Source: Labilithrix sp. (GTDB taxonomy: Bacteria; Myxococcota; Polyangia; Polyangiales; Polyangiaceae). Taken from it: DNA of 31,246 nucleotides. This document shows, one piece after another, positions 24,141 through 31,246 of the stretch (position 1 is the stretch's first letter; the number at the start of each line of letters is the position of its first letter). The position numbers and the translations under genes were made by a program. Location: NCBI GenBank assembly GCA_028287035.1, contig JAQBQL010000207.1, positions 1 to 31,246 of the forward strand, in the 5' to 3' direction. The notes under the pieces were generated by a model. It saw nothing but the letters and a program-made list of their open reading frames with translations. It was not told the DNA's origin and ran no database searches.

Positions 24141-25141
24141 CGTCGCGAGGGGACGTCGACCGGGAGGGGCCCCGCCTCCCCGAGATGGGACTGGCTCACG
24201 AGGCCCTCCGGGTTTCCGAAGGAGGCGATGCCGGCCTCCGCCTTCCGGTCCCACAGGTCGACGAGGAGCGTCGCCATCATCGAGATGAACTTCAGGCCGA
24301 GCTCCGTGTCGTCCTCGAAGAGGTCGATGAGGTCGTCGCGGGATGCGCGGAGCAGCACCGCCGGTTCCTTCACGGTGAGCTCGTTCCAGCGCGGCAGCGA
24401 GACCATCGCCTCGGCGCCGCCGACCACGTAGCCCGGCCCCATGCGGTGGACGAACGTGCCGTCGTTCCACACCGTCTCGAGCATGCCCTTGACCACGAAG
24501 AACGAGTGGTTCGCAGGGTCGTCGCCCGACCAGAGCACCGTGCCGGCGGCCGGCCGGACCTCGACCATCTTCTGGGCGAGCGTGGCGAGCGAGTTCACGT
24601 TCGCCTCGGTGAAGACGCGCATGCGGCGGAGCAGGAAGATGCGCTCGACGATCCCGAGCTCCTTGTCGCCGACGAGCCGGTCGAGGGTGCTGTCGCCCGG
24701 CGCGAAGGGCGAAGGCTGCGTCATCTTCACCTCGTCGATGAAGCGGCTCGTGACGAGGCGAAGGGTGCCGAGCAGAACCGAGAAGTGGTCCTCGAAGATC
24801 TCCTCCATCGCGTCCGCCTGGACCTCGAGGGCCTCGACGTAGTTCTCGGCGACCGCCGACGTCCCGCCCGCGTTGCGCGCGAGGAACGACATGAACCCGA
24901 CGCCGCCGGGTCCCCGTACCGTGCCGATGCGCTTGCCCTTGCGGCGCATGACGACTGTGCCCGTTCCGATGAGGAAGAAGGAGCGCGGGGGCTCGTCCTC
25001 GCGCAGGAGCACGTCGCCCTTGCGGAACGCGACCTGCCGCAAGGAGGCGGCGAGCGGGGTCAGATCGCTTGCGGGGACGTTGGTGAGCGTCGGTACCCCG
25101 CGCAGGCGCAGGATGCGCTCGGTCAGATCAAGCTGGGACAC
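24137..25141 (-). CDS. Protein with two cyclic-nucleotide-binding domains
   Basis: 334 residues from a GTG start. Two CAP_ED-like beta-roll domains are seen: about 25-125 (FRKGDVLLREDEPPRSFFLIGTGTVVMRR) and about 185-290 (VRPAAGTVLWSGDDPANHSFFVVKGMLETVW ... YVVGGAEAMVSLPRWNELTV). A helical linker joins them. There is no DNA-binding domain and no transmembrane segment. The phosphate-binding cassettes are degenerate (no clear GE...RxA), so cyclic-nucleotide binding is uncertain. It overlaps the end of the transporter gene by 14 bp, so the pair is probably made together. A regulatory or sensory subunit for the transporter is the simplest reading. Confidence 0.85.
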   Translation of the reverse strand: MSQLDLTERILRLRGVPTLTNVPASDLTPLAASLRQVAFRKGDVLLREDEPPRSFFLIGTGTVVMRRKGKRIGTVRGPGGVGFMSFLARNAGGTSAVAENYVEALEVQADAMEEIFEDHFSVLLGTLRLVTSRFIDEVKMTQPSPFAPGDSTLDRLVGDKELGIVERIFLLRRMRVFTEANVNSLATLAQKMVEVRPAAGTVLWSGDDPANHSFFVVKGMLETVWNDGTFVHRMGPGYVVGGAEAMVSLPRWNELTVKEPAVLLRASRDDLIDLFEDDTELGLKFISMMATLLVDLWDRKAEAGIASFGNPEGLVSQSHLGEAGPLPVDVPSRR

Positions 25142-28079
25142 GGCGCGGCTCCGGAACGGGCTCGTCGGGCGTGAGCATGTCGGTCACCTTGTCGAGCAGA
25201 CGGCCGCCGAGGCTGCTCGCGAGCGGGCTCGGCGCGGGCGCCTCGGGCGCGCGGCGGACGATGCCGGAGAGGTCGAGCCCGAGCTCCGCCGCCCGGTACT
25301 CGGCGAGGGTTCGCATCGTGCTGCTGCTCCGCGCGACGATCTCGAGGATGGCCTCGGCATAGGTGAGCGGCATGAGGAGCTCCTGCGACGGGCGAAGGCT
25401 CACGCGCGGCGGACGCTCCAGGTCGGTGACGGCGACCGGCTCGCCGACGAGGGCGAGCACGCGCGCGCGGAGCGGCTCCTGCACGAGGTTCTCGAGGAGC
25501 TCGAGGCTGCTCGCGCGCGACTTCAGGTTCTTGCTCCGCAGCCCGCGCCAGATGTCGTCGAACGGGTCGCCGTTGATGAGCTCGAGGAGGAGGAAGAGTC
25601 GCTGCGTCGCATGGACCTCCTTGTCCTTCACGAGGTCGACGAGCAGGTGGTGGGCGGCCTGGAGGGGGTCGGCACGGCGCACCGACTCGGCCGGGTTGTC
25701 TCCGCCCGACGAGAGGGCGATGCCCCAGCGACGGAGCTCCTCGATGCGCTTCAGCGTGCTCTCGGCGAGCCGGGCGAGCACCGTCTCGTCGAGGCGCAGA
25801 TCGGGGTTGTTGCGATGGATCTTGAGGAGACCGCGGAGCGCCTTGAACCGCACCGCGCCCTCGGTCGTCGTCTCGAGGTGGTGGAGGAGGACCGCCGCGG
25901 CCGCCGACGGCTCGAAGAGGGCGATGGTGCGCGGCAGGTGGATGCGGATCTGACGCGGCAGCTGCGTCGACGACATCGCCTCCGTGATGGCCTCGAAGGC
26001 GCCGGGCACGGTCACGATGGCAGCGCGGGCCACCGCCCTGAGCTCGTGGCGGCTCAGCATGCGGACCAGCGCCGGCAAGAACGTCGGGCTACGGCGCACC
26101 GCCATCGCGCGCGCGACCTCGAGACGGACCCGGATCTCGGGCGGCACCGCGTTGGTGCTCGGGTGTCGCTCGCCCGCGGCGGGCTCGTTCGCGGGCTCCT
26201 TGCCGTCGTGTCCGTCCTCGGTGCGTTCGAGCTCGGGGGCGAGGGCGTCGAGCTCGAGGAGGAGGCGGTCGAAGCGGTCCTCGACGGCGTCGTCGGCGCC
26301 TCGCTTGAGGGCCACGGTCCGCACCGCACGCGCCAGCTCGGCGGCCGTCTCCGCCGAGCGGCTGGCGAGGGCCGCCGAGAGGCGTGCCTCGGCGTCCGCT
26401 GCGTCCATCCACCCCCGCGCCATCAGCGCGACGAGGGCCGTCACGGACACCTGAGCGCATGAATCGGCGAGGCGCGTGAGGAGCAGCGACTGCGACGGTT
26501 GCACCGCGGTCCGCGCGCGGAGGGCCGCCGCCGCCACCTCGCGGTCGGGATGGCGGTTCAGCCGGTCGGCAATCGGGATGAAGTCCGTCCGGCCCATCTC
26601 CTGGAAGAGGTCGAGCGCCCGCAGCACCACGTCCCGGCTCGGGTGATAGAGGATGAGCGCCGGGATGAGCCGCTCGCGATGCTGCTCGGCCAGAAGCTCG
26701 AGGGAGCCGATCACCTCGGAGTCGCGGCTGCTGTTCAGGCCGGCGAAGAGCGTCTCGAGCGCGCCGAGATCGAGCTCCGGCAGCTCGGCCTTGCCGCTGA
26801 TCCCGCCGCTGCGGAGCGTCTCCCGGAAGACATCGAGGTAGAGCGCGCGGATGCTCACCACGAGGACGAGCCACATGAAGGCGAGCCCGAAGACGACGAC
26901 GCCGAGCACCTGCGGATGCGTGGCCGCTCCGCCGACCGCCACCAGCCCGAGGATCCCGAGCGACGCGACGGCCTGACCGCCTCGCGACCCGACGACGTCG
27001 ATGATCGGCTTGATGCGCTCGCGCATTCCGTCCGGGACGGGCACGAGGAGGAGCTCGGTGCTCGTCTTGTGGATCGAGTAGCGCAGCGCGCCGTCGACCG
27101 CCTTCAGCAGCACCGCGGCGAGAAAGGCGCCGCCTCCCAGGATGACCCCGCCTGCGCCGAGGAGCATCGACACGGGAAAGACGAGGAGCCCGCGCTGGAC
27201 GCCGGCGCGGCGGAAGACCCACGGCGCGATGGCGACCTGCGCGAAGAGCGCAACGGTGTTCGAGACCGCGGTGAACGAGGAGAGCCAGTTACCGAGCTCG
27301 CGGGTGCTCGTGAAGTGCGCCGCCATCTGCGACTTGAAGAGGAAGTCCGCGACGGTGACGGTGATCGTGGAGACGAGCACGATGTAGAGCACGCGCCGGG
27401 CGAACGCGTTCTCCCAGATCAGCGTCGCGCTGGCGCTGACCGGACGGCGCGCGGCGACCTCGGTGCCGCGCCGCGGCGCGACCACCTTTTCCTGCCGCGG
27501 CAGCTTGATGATCCAGCAGGGGACGACCGCGAGCAGGAAGATGCCCGAGGCCATCAGCACCGCGGAGCGCGGGGACATCTCGCCGATGGTGACGCGCGCG
27601 AGGGCGGCGCCGAGCACGCCGCCGAGCACCGCGCCCGAGCCGATGAGCCCGTAGAGGCGCTTCGCCTGCGTCATCGTGTAGGCGCGGCCGAGCAAGGTCC
27701 AGATCTGGACCATCGTCCAGGACCCGAAGAGGCCGGTCCACACGTAGAGGGCGTAGAGGATCGACGAGCGGGCGGTGCCGCCCCGCATCGTGGTCCAGAA
27801 GCCCGTCGTGATGACCGCGCCGACCACGAGCGCGACCGCGATGCCGCCCTTGCTGTCGGCGCGCGCGACCCGGAGCTGCGAGAGCAGCAGCGCGAGCGCG
27901 ACCATGGCCAGGTACATCCACGGCAGCTGCGAGGCGGGCATCTTCGCGAGGAAGAAGGCGTCGCGCGCGGTCTCGAGGAGCGTGTGCCCCGTGGTGACGA
28001 GCAGGAGCGTCGCGAGCGCCGCGAAGGTGTTGCGCCTCTCGCCGGGCCGCAGATCGAAGAAGCCCTTGGCCGTGCTCAT
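25128..28079 (-). CDS. Npt1/Npt2-like nucleotide transporter with HEAT-repeat C-terminal domain
   Basis: 983 residues. The first about 430 form a 12-helix membrane domain of the ADP/ATP-translocase (Npt, MFS-related) type: LLETARDAFFLAKMPASQLPWMYL, WTLLGRAYTMTQAKRLYGLIGSGAVLGG and DGALRYSIHKTSTELLLVPVPDGMRERIKPIIDVVGSRGG are typical. Residues about 440-900 are helical HEAT-like repeats (IGSLELLAEQHRERLIPALILYH, DVVLRALDLFQEMG, REVAAAALRAR). The Npt family exchanges ATP, ADP or other nucleotides across membranes and is best known in Chlamydia and Rickettsia. Homologues with HEAT repeats occur in free-living bacteria and their substrate is unproven. The C-terminus probably lies in the cytoplasm, where the overlapping cNMP protein could meet it. 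Confidence 0.85.
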   Translation of the reverse strand: MSTAKGFFDLRPGERRNTFAALATLLLVTTGHTLLETARDAFFLAKMPASQLPWMYLAMVALALLLSQLRVARADSKGGIAVALVVGAVITTGFWTTMRGGTARSSILYALYVWTGLFGSWTMVQIWTLLGRAYTMTQAKRLYGLIGSGAVLGGVLGAALARVTIGEMSPRSAVLMASGIFLLAVVPCWIIKLPRQEKVVAPRRGTEVAARRPVSASATLIWENAFARRVLYIVLVSTITVTVADFLFKSQMAAHFTSTRELGNWLSSFTAVSNTVALFAQVAIAPWVFRRAGVQRGLLVFPVSMLLGAGGVILGGGAFLAAVLLKAVDGALRYSIHKTSTELLLVPVPDGMRERIKPIIDVVGSRGGQAVASLGILGLVAVGGAATHPQVLGVVVFGLAFMWLVLVVSIRALYLDVFRETLRSGGISGKAELPELDLGALETLFAGLNSSRDSEVIGSLELLAEQHRERLIPALILYHPSRDVVLRALDLFQEMGRTDFIPIADRLNRHPDREVAAAALRARTAVQPSQSLLLTRLADSCAQVSVTALVALMARGWMDAADAEARLSAALASRSAETAAELARAVRTVALKRGADDAVEDRFDRLLLELDALAPELERTEDGHDGKEPANEPAAGERHPSTNAVPPEIRVRLEVARAMAVRRSPTFLPALVRMLSRHELRAVARAAIVTVPGAFEAITEAMSSTQLPRQIRIHLPRTIALFEPSAAAAVLLHHLETTTEGAVRFKALRGLLKIHRNNPDLRLDETVLARLAESTLKRIEELRRWGIALSSGGDNPAESVRRADPLQAAHHLLVDLVKDKEVHATQRLFLLLELINGDPFDDIWRGLRSKNLKSRASSLELLENLVQEPLRARVLALVGEPVAVTDLERPPRVSLRPSQELLMPLTYAEAILEIVARSSSTMRTLAEYRAAELGLDLSGIVRRAPEAPAPSPLASSLGGRLLDKVTDMLTPDEPVPEPRRVPA

Positions 28080-28176
28080 CCTGACGCGAAAGTCCTCGGG
28101 CTAGCCTAGCCGAGACGCGCGCTTTCCTCCGCCGATTCGATGCTCCGCCCGCCGCCCCGTTCCCCGGGTGCGCGGT

Positions 28177-28365
28177 TCAGGCGCCGAGGGCGCGCTTGAA
28201 GATGAAGAAGCACTCCTTGGAGTTGCCGCCGCGCTCGCGATCGAAGCTGGCCACGAGCTCCCAGCCCTCGGCGCCGTGCTCGTTCAGCGTCTGCTCGAAG
28301 GGTGCCTCGGTGACGTCGAAGATGTCGACCGTGACCCGCCTGTACTCCCACTTCTGCGCCGCCAT
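28177..28365 (-). CDS. DUF4177 small protein
   Basis: 62 residues. WEYRRVTVD, LNEHGAEGWELV and FIFKRAL match the short DUF4177 domain, whose function is unknown. The ATG at 28365 starts the domain at once; an upstream in-frame start at 28443 would add 26 residues and read through a terminator. The gene has a -10-like hexamer 6 nt upstream and no Shine-Dalgarno. It is on the same strand as tRNA-Leu but is separated from it by the intrinsic terminator. Confidence 0.85.
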   Translation of the reverse strand: MAAQKWEYRRVTVDIFDVTEAPFEQTLNEHGAEGWELVASFDRERGGNSKECFFIFKRALGA

Positions 28366-28371
28366 GGGCCA

Positions 28372-28377
28372 AGGGTA
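28372..28377 (-). promoter_or_regulatory. TACCCT -10-like element, DUF4177 gene
   Basis: TACCCT ends 6 nt before the ATG at 28365. No -35 is seen. Confidence 0.35.
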
Positions 28378-28401
28378 TCCGCGACGTTGCGCCCCTCGCC
28401 G

Positions 28402-28437
28402 AAAAAGAAACGGCCCGGTCGCTTGCGCGCCGGGCCG
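28402..28437 (-). terminator. Intrinsic terminator of tRNA-Leu
   Basis: On the minus strand an 8-bp perfect stem, CGGCCCGG and CCGGGCCG around an 11-nt loop, is followed directly by TTTCTTTTT. It lies 22 nt after the tRNA 3' end and is the only clear hairpin-plus-T-tract in the window. Confidence 0.85.
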
Positions 28438-28459
28438 GTTCATCGTGACGACACCTGAG

Positions 28460-28541
28460 TGGGAAGGAGGGGACTTGAACCCCTACGCCTCGCGGCGCTA
28501 GCACCTCAAGCTAGTGCGTCTGCCAATTCCGCCACCTTCCC
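28460..28541 (-). tRNA. tRNA-Leu (anticodon GAG)
   Basis: 82 nt with a long variable arm. Acceptor GGGAAGG pairs with CCTTCCC; the D-arm contains GGCGGAATTGGCAGAC; the anticodon stem is CTAGC/GCTAG with loop TTGAGGT, putting GAG at 34-36 (reads CUC and CUU); T-arm GGGG-TTCAAGT-CCCC. The discriminator is A. The 3' CCA is not encoded, so the cell must add it. Confidence 0.95.
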
Positions 28542-28554
28542 GGTGGGGCGTCGT

Positions 28555-28584
28555 GAATTAGTCGGCAACCACCCTCGAGGTCAA
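28555..28584 (-). promoter_or_regulatory. tRNA-Leu promoter
   Basis: TTGACC (5 of 6), an 18-nt spacer and TAATTC. The hexamer ends 13 nt before the first tRNA base, as for tRNA-Val. Confidence 0.5.
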
Positions 28585-28589
28585 CGATT

Positions 28590-29645
28590 TTATGAACGCC
28601 GCGCCACACGAGCCAGCACGGCGAGCACCTCGCGCATCTCGAAAGGCTTCCGGACCAGCTCCACCGTGTCGTCCGACAGGGTCACGGGGAGCGCGTCGGC
28701 GTTGCCGGTGACGAGGATGATGGCGACGTCCGGGTGGCGGGCGCGGAGCCTGGCGATCGCGCCCTGGGCGTCGTCCTTGATGGGCGAAAGATCGATGAGC
28801 GCGGCGTGGTAGGGGCCGCCGGCGAGCGCCTGGCCGAGCTCCTCGCTGGTCGTGGCGACCGTGACGGTCGCTCCTCGTGCCGCGAGGACCGTCTCGAGCA
28901 GCTGGGTCACCGCGAGGTCGTCCTCGAGCACGAGCACCGCCAGGCCGTGGAGGTCGGCGATGCGCGCGGTGGAGACGGGCGGCCGCGGGATCGCGTCGAC
29001 CCGCGGCCAGGTGACCGCGAAACGGGCGCCGCTCCCCGCCGGAGCGCCGGCCCGCCCGACGAGCTCGACGTCCCCACCCCAGGCCCGGGCCAGCGCCCGC
29101 GAGTGCCGGAGCCCGACCCCGGTGCCGCCCGCCCGCGTCGAGTCGCCCTCGAAGATGCCGGCCCGGCGGCTCTCGTCGACGCCGGGGCCGGCGTCGGTGA
29201 CGAGGATCGTGCAGCGCTCGTCGTCGGCGCCGACCACCACGTCGACGGAGGAGCCGCGGGGCGCATAGGCGAGCGCGTTGAGGAGGAGATTCGTCAGCAC
29301 CTGCGCCACGTCGAGCGCGCCGGCGACGCGCGCCGAGCTGTCGGCCGTGATCGCGAGCGAGACGTGGCGGCGCTGGGCCTCGACGGCGAGCGCCCGGCCG
29401 ACGTCGTCGACGATCGCGGCGAGGTCCTCCTGCTCGTCGATGCGCGGGCTCCCGATGGCGTGGCGGGCGAGGTCCCGGGCGATGCGCGCGCGCTGCTCGA
29501 CGATGGTGAGCGCGTAGGCGGTGGCCTCCGCGGTCGCCGCGGGCGAGCGCGCCTCCTCGATCCAGCCGAGCAGCACCGTCAGCGCGTTCGAGACGTCGTG
29601 GAGGACGCCCCGCAGGTCACGATGCGGATCGGACGGGTCCGTCAC
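28590..29645 (-). CDS. Soluble hybrid histidine kinase with C-terminal receiver
   Basis: 351 residues from a GTG start. His16 in VLHDVSNALTVL is the phosphorylation site of a short HisKA-like region at the very N-terminus. The HATPase domain follows: N-box NLLLNAL around 119-125, G1 DAGPGV at 151 and G2 GGTGVGLRHS at 173-182. The receiver (about 235-350) has acidic EDD at 241-243, phospho-acceptor Asp285, Thr313 and Lys333. There is no transmembrane or PAS-like sensor region, so the signal must come from a partner. No response regulator with an output domain lies nearby, which suggests a phosphorelay with a distant partner. Confidence 0.92.
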   Translation of the reverse strand: MTDPSDPHRDLRGVLHDVSNALTVLLGWIEEARSPAATAEATAYALTIVEQRARIARDLARHAIGSPRIDEQEDLAAIVDDVGRALAVEAQRRHVSLAITADSSARVAGALDVAQVLTNLLLNALAYAPRGSSVDVVVGADDERCTILVTDAGPGVDESRRAGIFEGDSTRAGGTGVGLRHSRALARAWGGDVELVGRAGAPAGSGARFAVTWPRVDAIPRPPVSTARIADLHGLAVLVLEDDLAVTQLLETVLAARGATVTVATTSEELGQALAGGPYHAALIDLSPIKDDAQGAIARLRARHPDVAIILVTGNADALPVTLSDDTVELVRKPFEMREVLAVLARVARRS

Positions 29646-29653
29646 GGCCCGAG

Positions 29654-29659
29654 ACGCTA
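29654..29659 (-). promoter_or_regulatory. TAGCGT -10-like element, histidine kinase gene
   Basis: TAGCGT on the minus strand ends 8 nt before the GTG at 29645. No -35 at a useful distance. Confidence 0.35.
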
Positions 29660-29701
29660 CGACAAGTCCCGGGCGACGTCACTCGCGACGGGCCCACCCG
29701 G

Positions 29702-30604
29702 TCACGCCGCCGACGGGATGCCGTCGACGACGCCCTCGGCGGCGAGGCGCGCCAGGGTCTCCTCGACGAGCCGGTCGTGGTTCTTGTCGTCAGGATGGAA
29801 CGAAGGGCGCAGGTACGAGGCGATCCCGCGCACGAAGATGCGCATGAAGATCGGCTTCGGCACCGCCGGGCCGCCCGCACCGGCGGCGCCCTTGCGGAGC
29901 CGCGAGAGCTCACGCCCGCAGTCGAGCAGGGTGAGGCCATCCTGCGCGAGGAGCGCGCGCGTCGCCTGGATCCAGAACCCGCCGAGCAGCGCCGTCGCCA
30001 TGGCCATCCCGAGGACCCGGAGCGCGTAGCTGGGGTTGACCGCGGCGAGCACGTCGAAGGCGACCGACTTGTGCTCGAGCTCCTCGGCGGCGTGCCACTC
30101 GAGCAGCTGCCGGAGCGCCGGGTGCGCCTCGTCGAGGACGCCGCCGGTCAGCGCGTCCTCCGCGAGCAGCGCCGTGAAGTGCTCGAGGGCGACGGTGACG
30201 GAGAGCCGGAGCTCGGGGCTCGTCATCTTCTCGACCCGCCCGTAGGCGAGCGCCTCGTACGGGCCGAGGATCGCGTCGATGTCGTAGCCCTGCGCGCGCA
30301 GCGTCTCGAAGAAGCGCTCGTGCGCCTGGGCGTGCCGGCCCTCCTGACCGAAGAACCCGCGCACGCGCGCGGCGAGCTCCGCGTCGTCGAGCTGCGCGAG
30401 GTAGTGGCGCACCGCGCGCACGAAGTAGCGCTCGCCCGCCGGGAAGAGGAGGTTCACGCCGTTCGCGACGTGAGAGGCCGCGGCGCTGCCGGCGAGCCAC
30501 TTCTTCGGGACGCCCTCGAAGGCGATCTTCGGGGTACGCGGGACGGGCGCGGCGCCGGCAAAAACGCGCGCAGCGGAGGTGGAAACGGGGACGGCTTGGC
30601 TCAT
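29702..30604 (-). CDS. Predicted metal-dependent hydrolase (PF10118 type, ferritin-like)
   Basis: 300 residues. Ferritin-like di-metal ligands are visible: FFGQEGRHAQAHE (E..RH..H), ALEHFTALLAED and EWHAAEELEHKSVAFDV. These match the predicted metal-dependent hydrolase family PF10118. A Pro/Arg N-terminus (PRTPKIAFEGVPKKWL) and a hydrophobic helix near about 195-215 (YALRVLGMAMATALLGGFWI) suggest membrane contact. The substrate is unknown; related genes often sit beside TetR regulators and lipid-metabolism genes. An AAGGGA Shine-Dalgarno lies 8 nt before the ATG. Promoter and operator are in the 90-bp gap to the divergent TetR gene. Confidence 0.85.
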   Translation of the reverse strand: MSQAVPVSTSAARVFAGAAPVPRTPKIAFEGVPKKWLAGSAAASHVANGVNLLFPAGERYFVRAVRHYLAQLDDAELAARVRGFFGQEGRHAQAHERFFETLRAQGYDIDAILGPYEALAYGRVEKMTSPELRLSVTVALEHFTALLAEDALTGGVLDEAHPALRQLLEWHAAEELEHKSVAFDVLAAVNPSYALRVLGMAMATALLGGFWIQATRALLAQDGLTLLDCGRELSRLRKGAAGAGGPAVPKPIFMRIFVRGIASYLRPSFHPDDKNHDRLVEETLARLAAEGVVDGIPSAA

Positions 30605-30636
30605 CGGGATCCCTTTCTGACGCGGCTCGCTGACTC

Positions 30637-30667
30637 TCGTTCAATAGTCATAGGCCATATTGAACGA
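30637..30667. promoter_or_regulatory. TetR operator candidate (perfect 10-bp inverted repeat)
   Basis: TCGTTCAATA (30637-30646) and TATTGAACGA (30658-30667) are perfect inverted arms with an 11-nt centre, in the gap between the divergent hydrolase and TetR genes. The -10 of the hydrolase promoter lies in the centre, and the -35 of the TetR promoter lies in the right arm, so one bound regulator could shut both. Confidence 0.7.
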
Positions 30668-30674
30668 ACGTCAA
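30647..30674 (-). promoter_or_regulatory. Hydrolase gene promoter
   Basis: TTGACG, a 16-nt spacer and TATGAC on the minus strand. The leader to the ATG at 30604 would be about 36 nt. It overlaps the inverted repeat. Confidence 0.55.
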
Positions 30675-30688
30675 CAGGGAGCTACGTT
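30660..30688 (+). promoter_or_regulatory. TetR gene promoter
   Basis: TTGAAC, a 17-nt spacer and TACGTT, ending 6 nt before the ATG at 30695. This is the best example in the window of a leaderless-type promoter with a -35. Confidence 0.55.
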
Positions 30689-30694
30689 CGGGGA

Positions 30695-31246
30695 ATGGCG
30701 CGCCCCGCACCCCCGCCGAAGGCGCTCCGCCCCGCTCCGGTCCGCGGGACCCGCGTGCGGCTCGAGAACGACGAGCGCCGCACGCAGCTGCTCGCGCTCG
30801 GCCTCGCGCACTTCGGCGCGCGCTCCTACGACGACGTCTCGGTCGACGCGATCGCCACCGCGGCCGGCATCTCGAAGGGCCTCCTCTACCACTACTTCCC
30901 GACGAAGCGCGCCTACTACGCCGCCTGCGTGAGGGAGGCGGCCGCGAACCTCATCGCGGGCTGCGACACGAGCACCGACGTCCCTCCGCTCACGCGTCTC
31001 TACGCCGGTCTCGACGGATATCTCGGGTACGTGAAGGCGCACGCGAAGGCGTACGCGACGCTCATGCGTAGCGGCGTCGGCGTCGACCCGGAGATCGCGC
31101 GCATCGTCGACGAGACGCGCGACCTCTTCGTCGATCGCCTGACCTCCGGCTTCGTGCAGGGAGCGGTCGCCGGTGCCGACCCTGCGAGCGAGGGCCTTCT
31201 CGAGTCACCGCTCGTTCGTCTCGCGCTGCGGGGCTGGGTTGGCTTC
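30695..31246 (+). CDS. TetR/AcrR-family regulator, C-terminus outside window
   Basis: 184 codons are open to the window edge with no stop. After a Pro-rich start, the TetR DNA-binding domain is clear (about 25-75): ERRTQLLALGLAHFGARSYDDVSVDAIATAAGIS in outline, then KGLLYHYFPTKRAYYAACV, the family signature. The rest is helical ligand-binding domain (YVKAHAKAYATLMRSGVG). By position and the operator it probably represses itself and the di-iron hydrolase; the ligand may be lipid-like, as for many TetR proteins next to such hydrolases, but this is a guess. Confidence 0.93.
   Translation, partial: MARPAPPPKALRPAPVRGTRVRLENDERRTQLLALGLAHFGARSYDDVSVDAIATAAGISKGLLYHYFPTKRAYYAACVREAAANLIAGCDTSTDVPPLTRLYAGLDGYLGYVKAHAKAYATLMRSGVGVDPEIARIVDETRDLFVDRLTSGFVQGAVAGADPASEGLLESPLVRLALRGWVGF

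Noticed and set aside
26499..28109. 536-codon open frame on the plus strand
   Set aside because: Antisense to the transporter membrane domain; charged low-complexity product, no motif.

Overview
The window is a compact, very GC-rich (roughly 70% or more) piece of bacterial chromosome that looks like a myxobacterium (Myxococcota, most likely Polyangia). Reasons: a MYXO-CTERM sorting tail and a Sorangium-type (SCE4755-like) polysaccharide monooxygenase-like protein; three Hanks-type Ser/Thr kinases and an FHA-AAA+ regulator within 8 kb; many short lipoproteins; and almost no intergenic space. I see no insertion sequence, phage, CRISPR array or defence island. The genus is not identifiable by eye.

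Layout. (1) 1-5532: the N-terminal part of a GH63/MGH1-like glycosidase, a divergent proline-rich kinase with an unusual catalytic loop, an exported LPMO-like MYXO-CTERM protein, and a tail-anchored kinase. (2) 5544-10502: a minus-strand signalling operon (FHA-AAA+ regulator without the GAFTGA loop, then a PEGA-like envelope protein overlapping it by ATGA, then a transmembrane kinase), divergent from a zinc-ribbon membrane protein whose leader holds a 28-codon upstream ORF and a hairpin over its ribosome-binding site. (3) 10524-15658: a small membrane protein, a TrmH-family RNA methyltransferase, a PrsW-type membrane protease with an N-terminal extension, a lipoprotein with a metallopeptidase-like HELAE motif, an intergenic stretch with an 18-bp direct repeat, and an orphan protein. 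(4) 15736-22632: tRNA-Val(CAC) preceded by an eight-gene minus-strand run: Tgl/PilF-like TPR lipoprotein, short RodZ-like protein, RecO, PfkB-family sugar kinase, DUF971 protein, MurJ, EngB and an esterase-like lipoprotein. (5) 22783-28079: a Crp/Fnr regulator, a lone hisB, and a two-gene unit of an Npt1/Npt2-like nucleotide transporter with a HEAT-repeat tail and a protein with two cyclic-nucleotide-binding domains. (6) 28177-31246: a DUF4177 protein, tRNA-Leu(GAG) with a clear intrinsic terminator, a soluble hybrid histidine kinase, and a di-iron hydrolase divergent from a TetR regulator with a shared operator.

How the genes fit together. Signalling runs through the window by phosphorylation (three kinases, an FHA reader, a histidine kinase) and by cyclic nucleotides (three predicted cNMP domains in two proteins between 22.8 and 25.1 kb). 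The eight-gene run joins envelope assembly and growth functions to DNA repair. A recurring TAnnnT hexamer 6-11 nt before the start codon of genes that begin transcription units suggests that leaderless or near-leaderless mRNAs are common in this organism. The strongest candidates for something new are the GAFTGA-less FHA-AAA+/kinase operon, the transporter-HEAT plus dual-cNMP pair, the TetR control region, and the upstream-ORF/hairpin leader.
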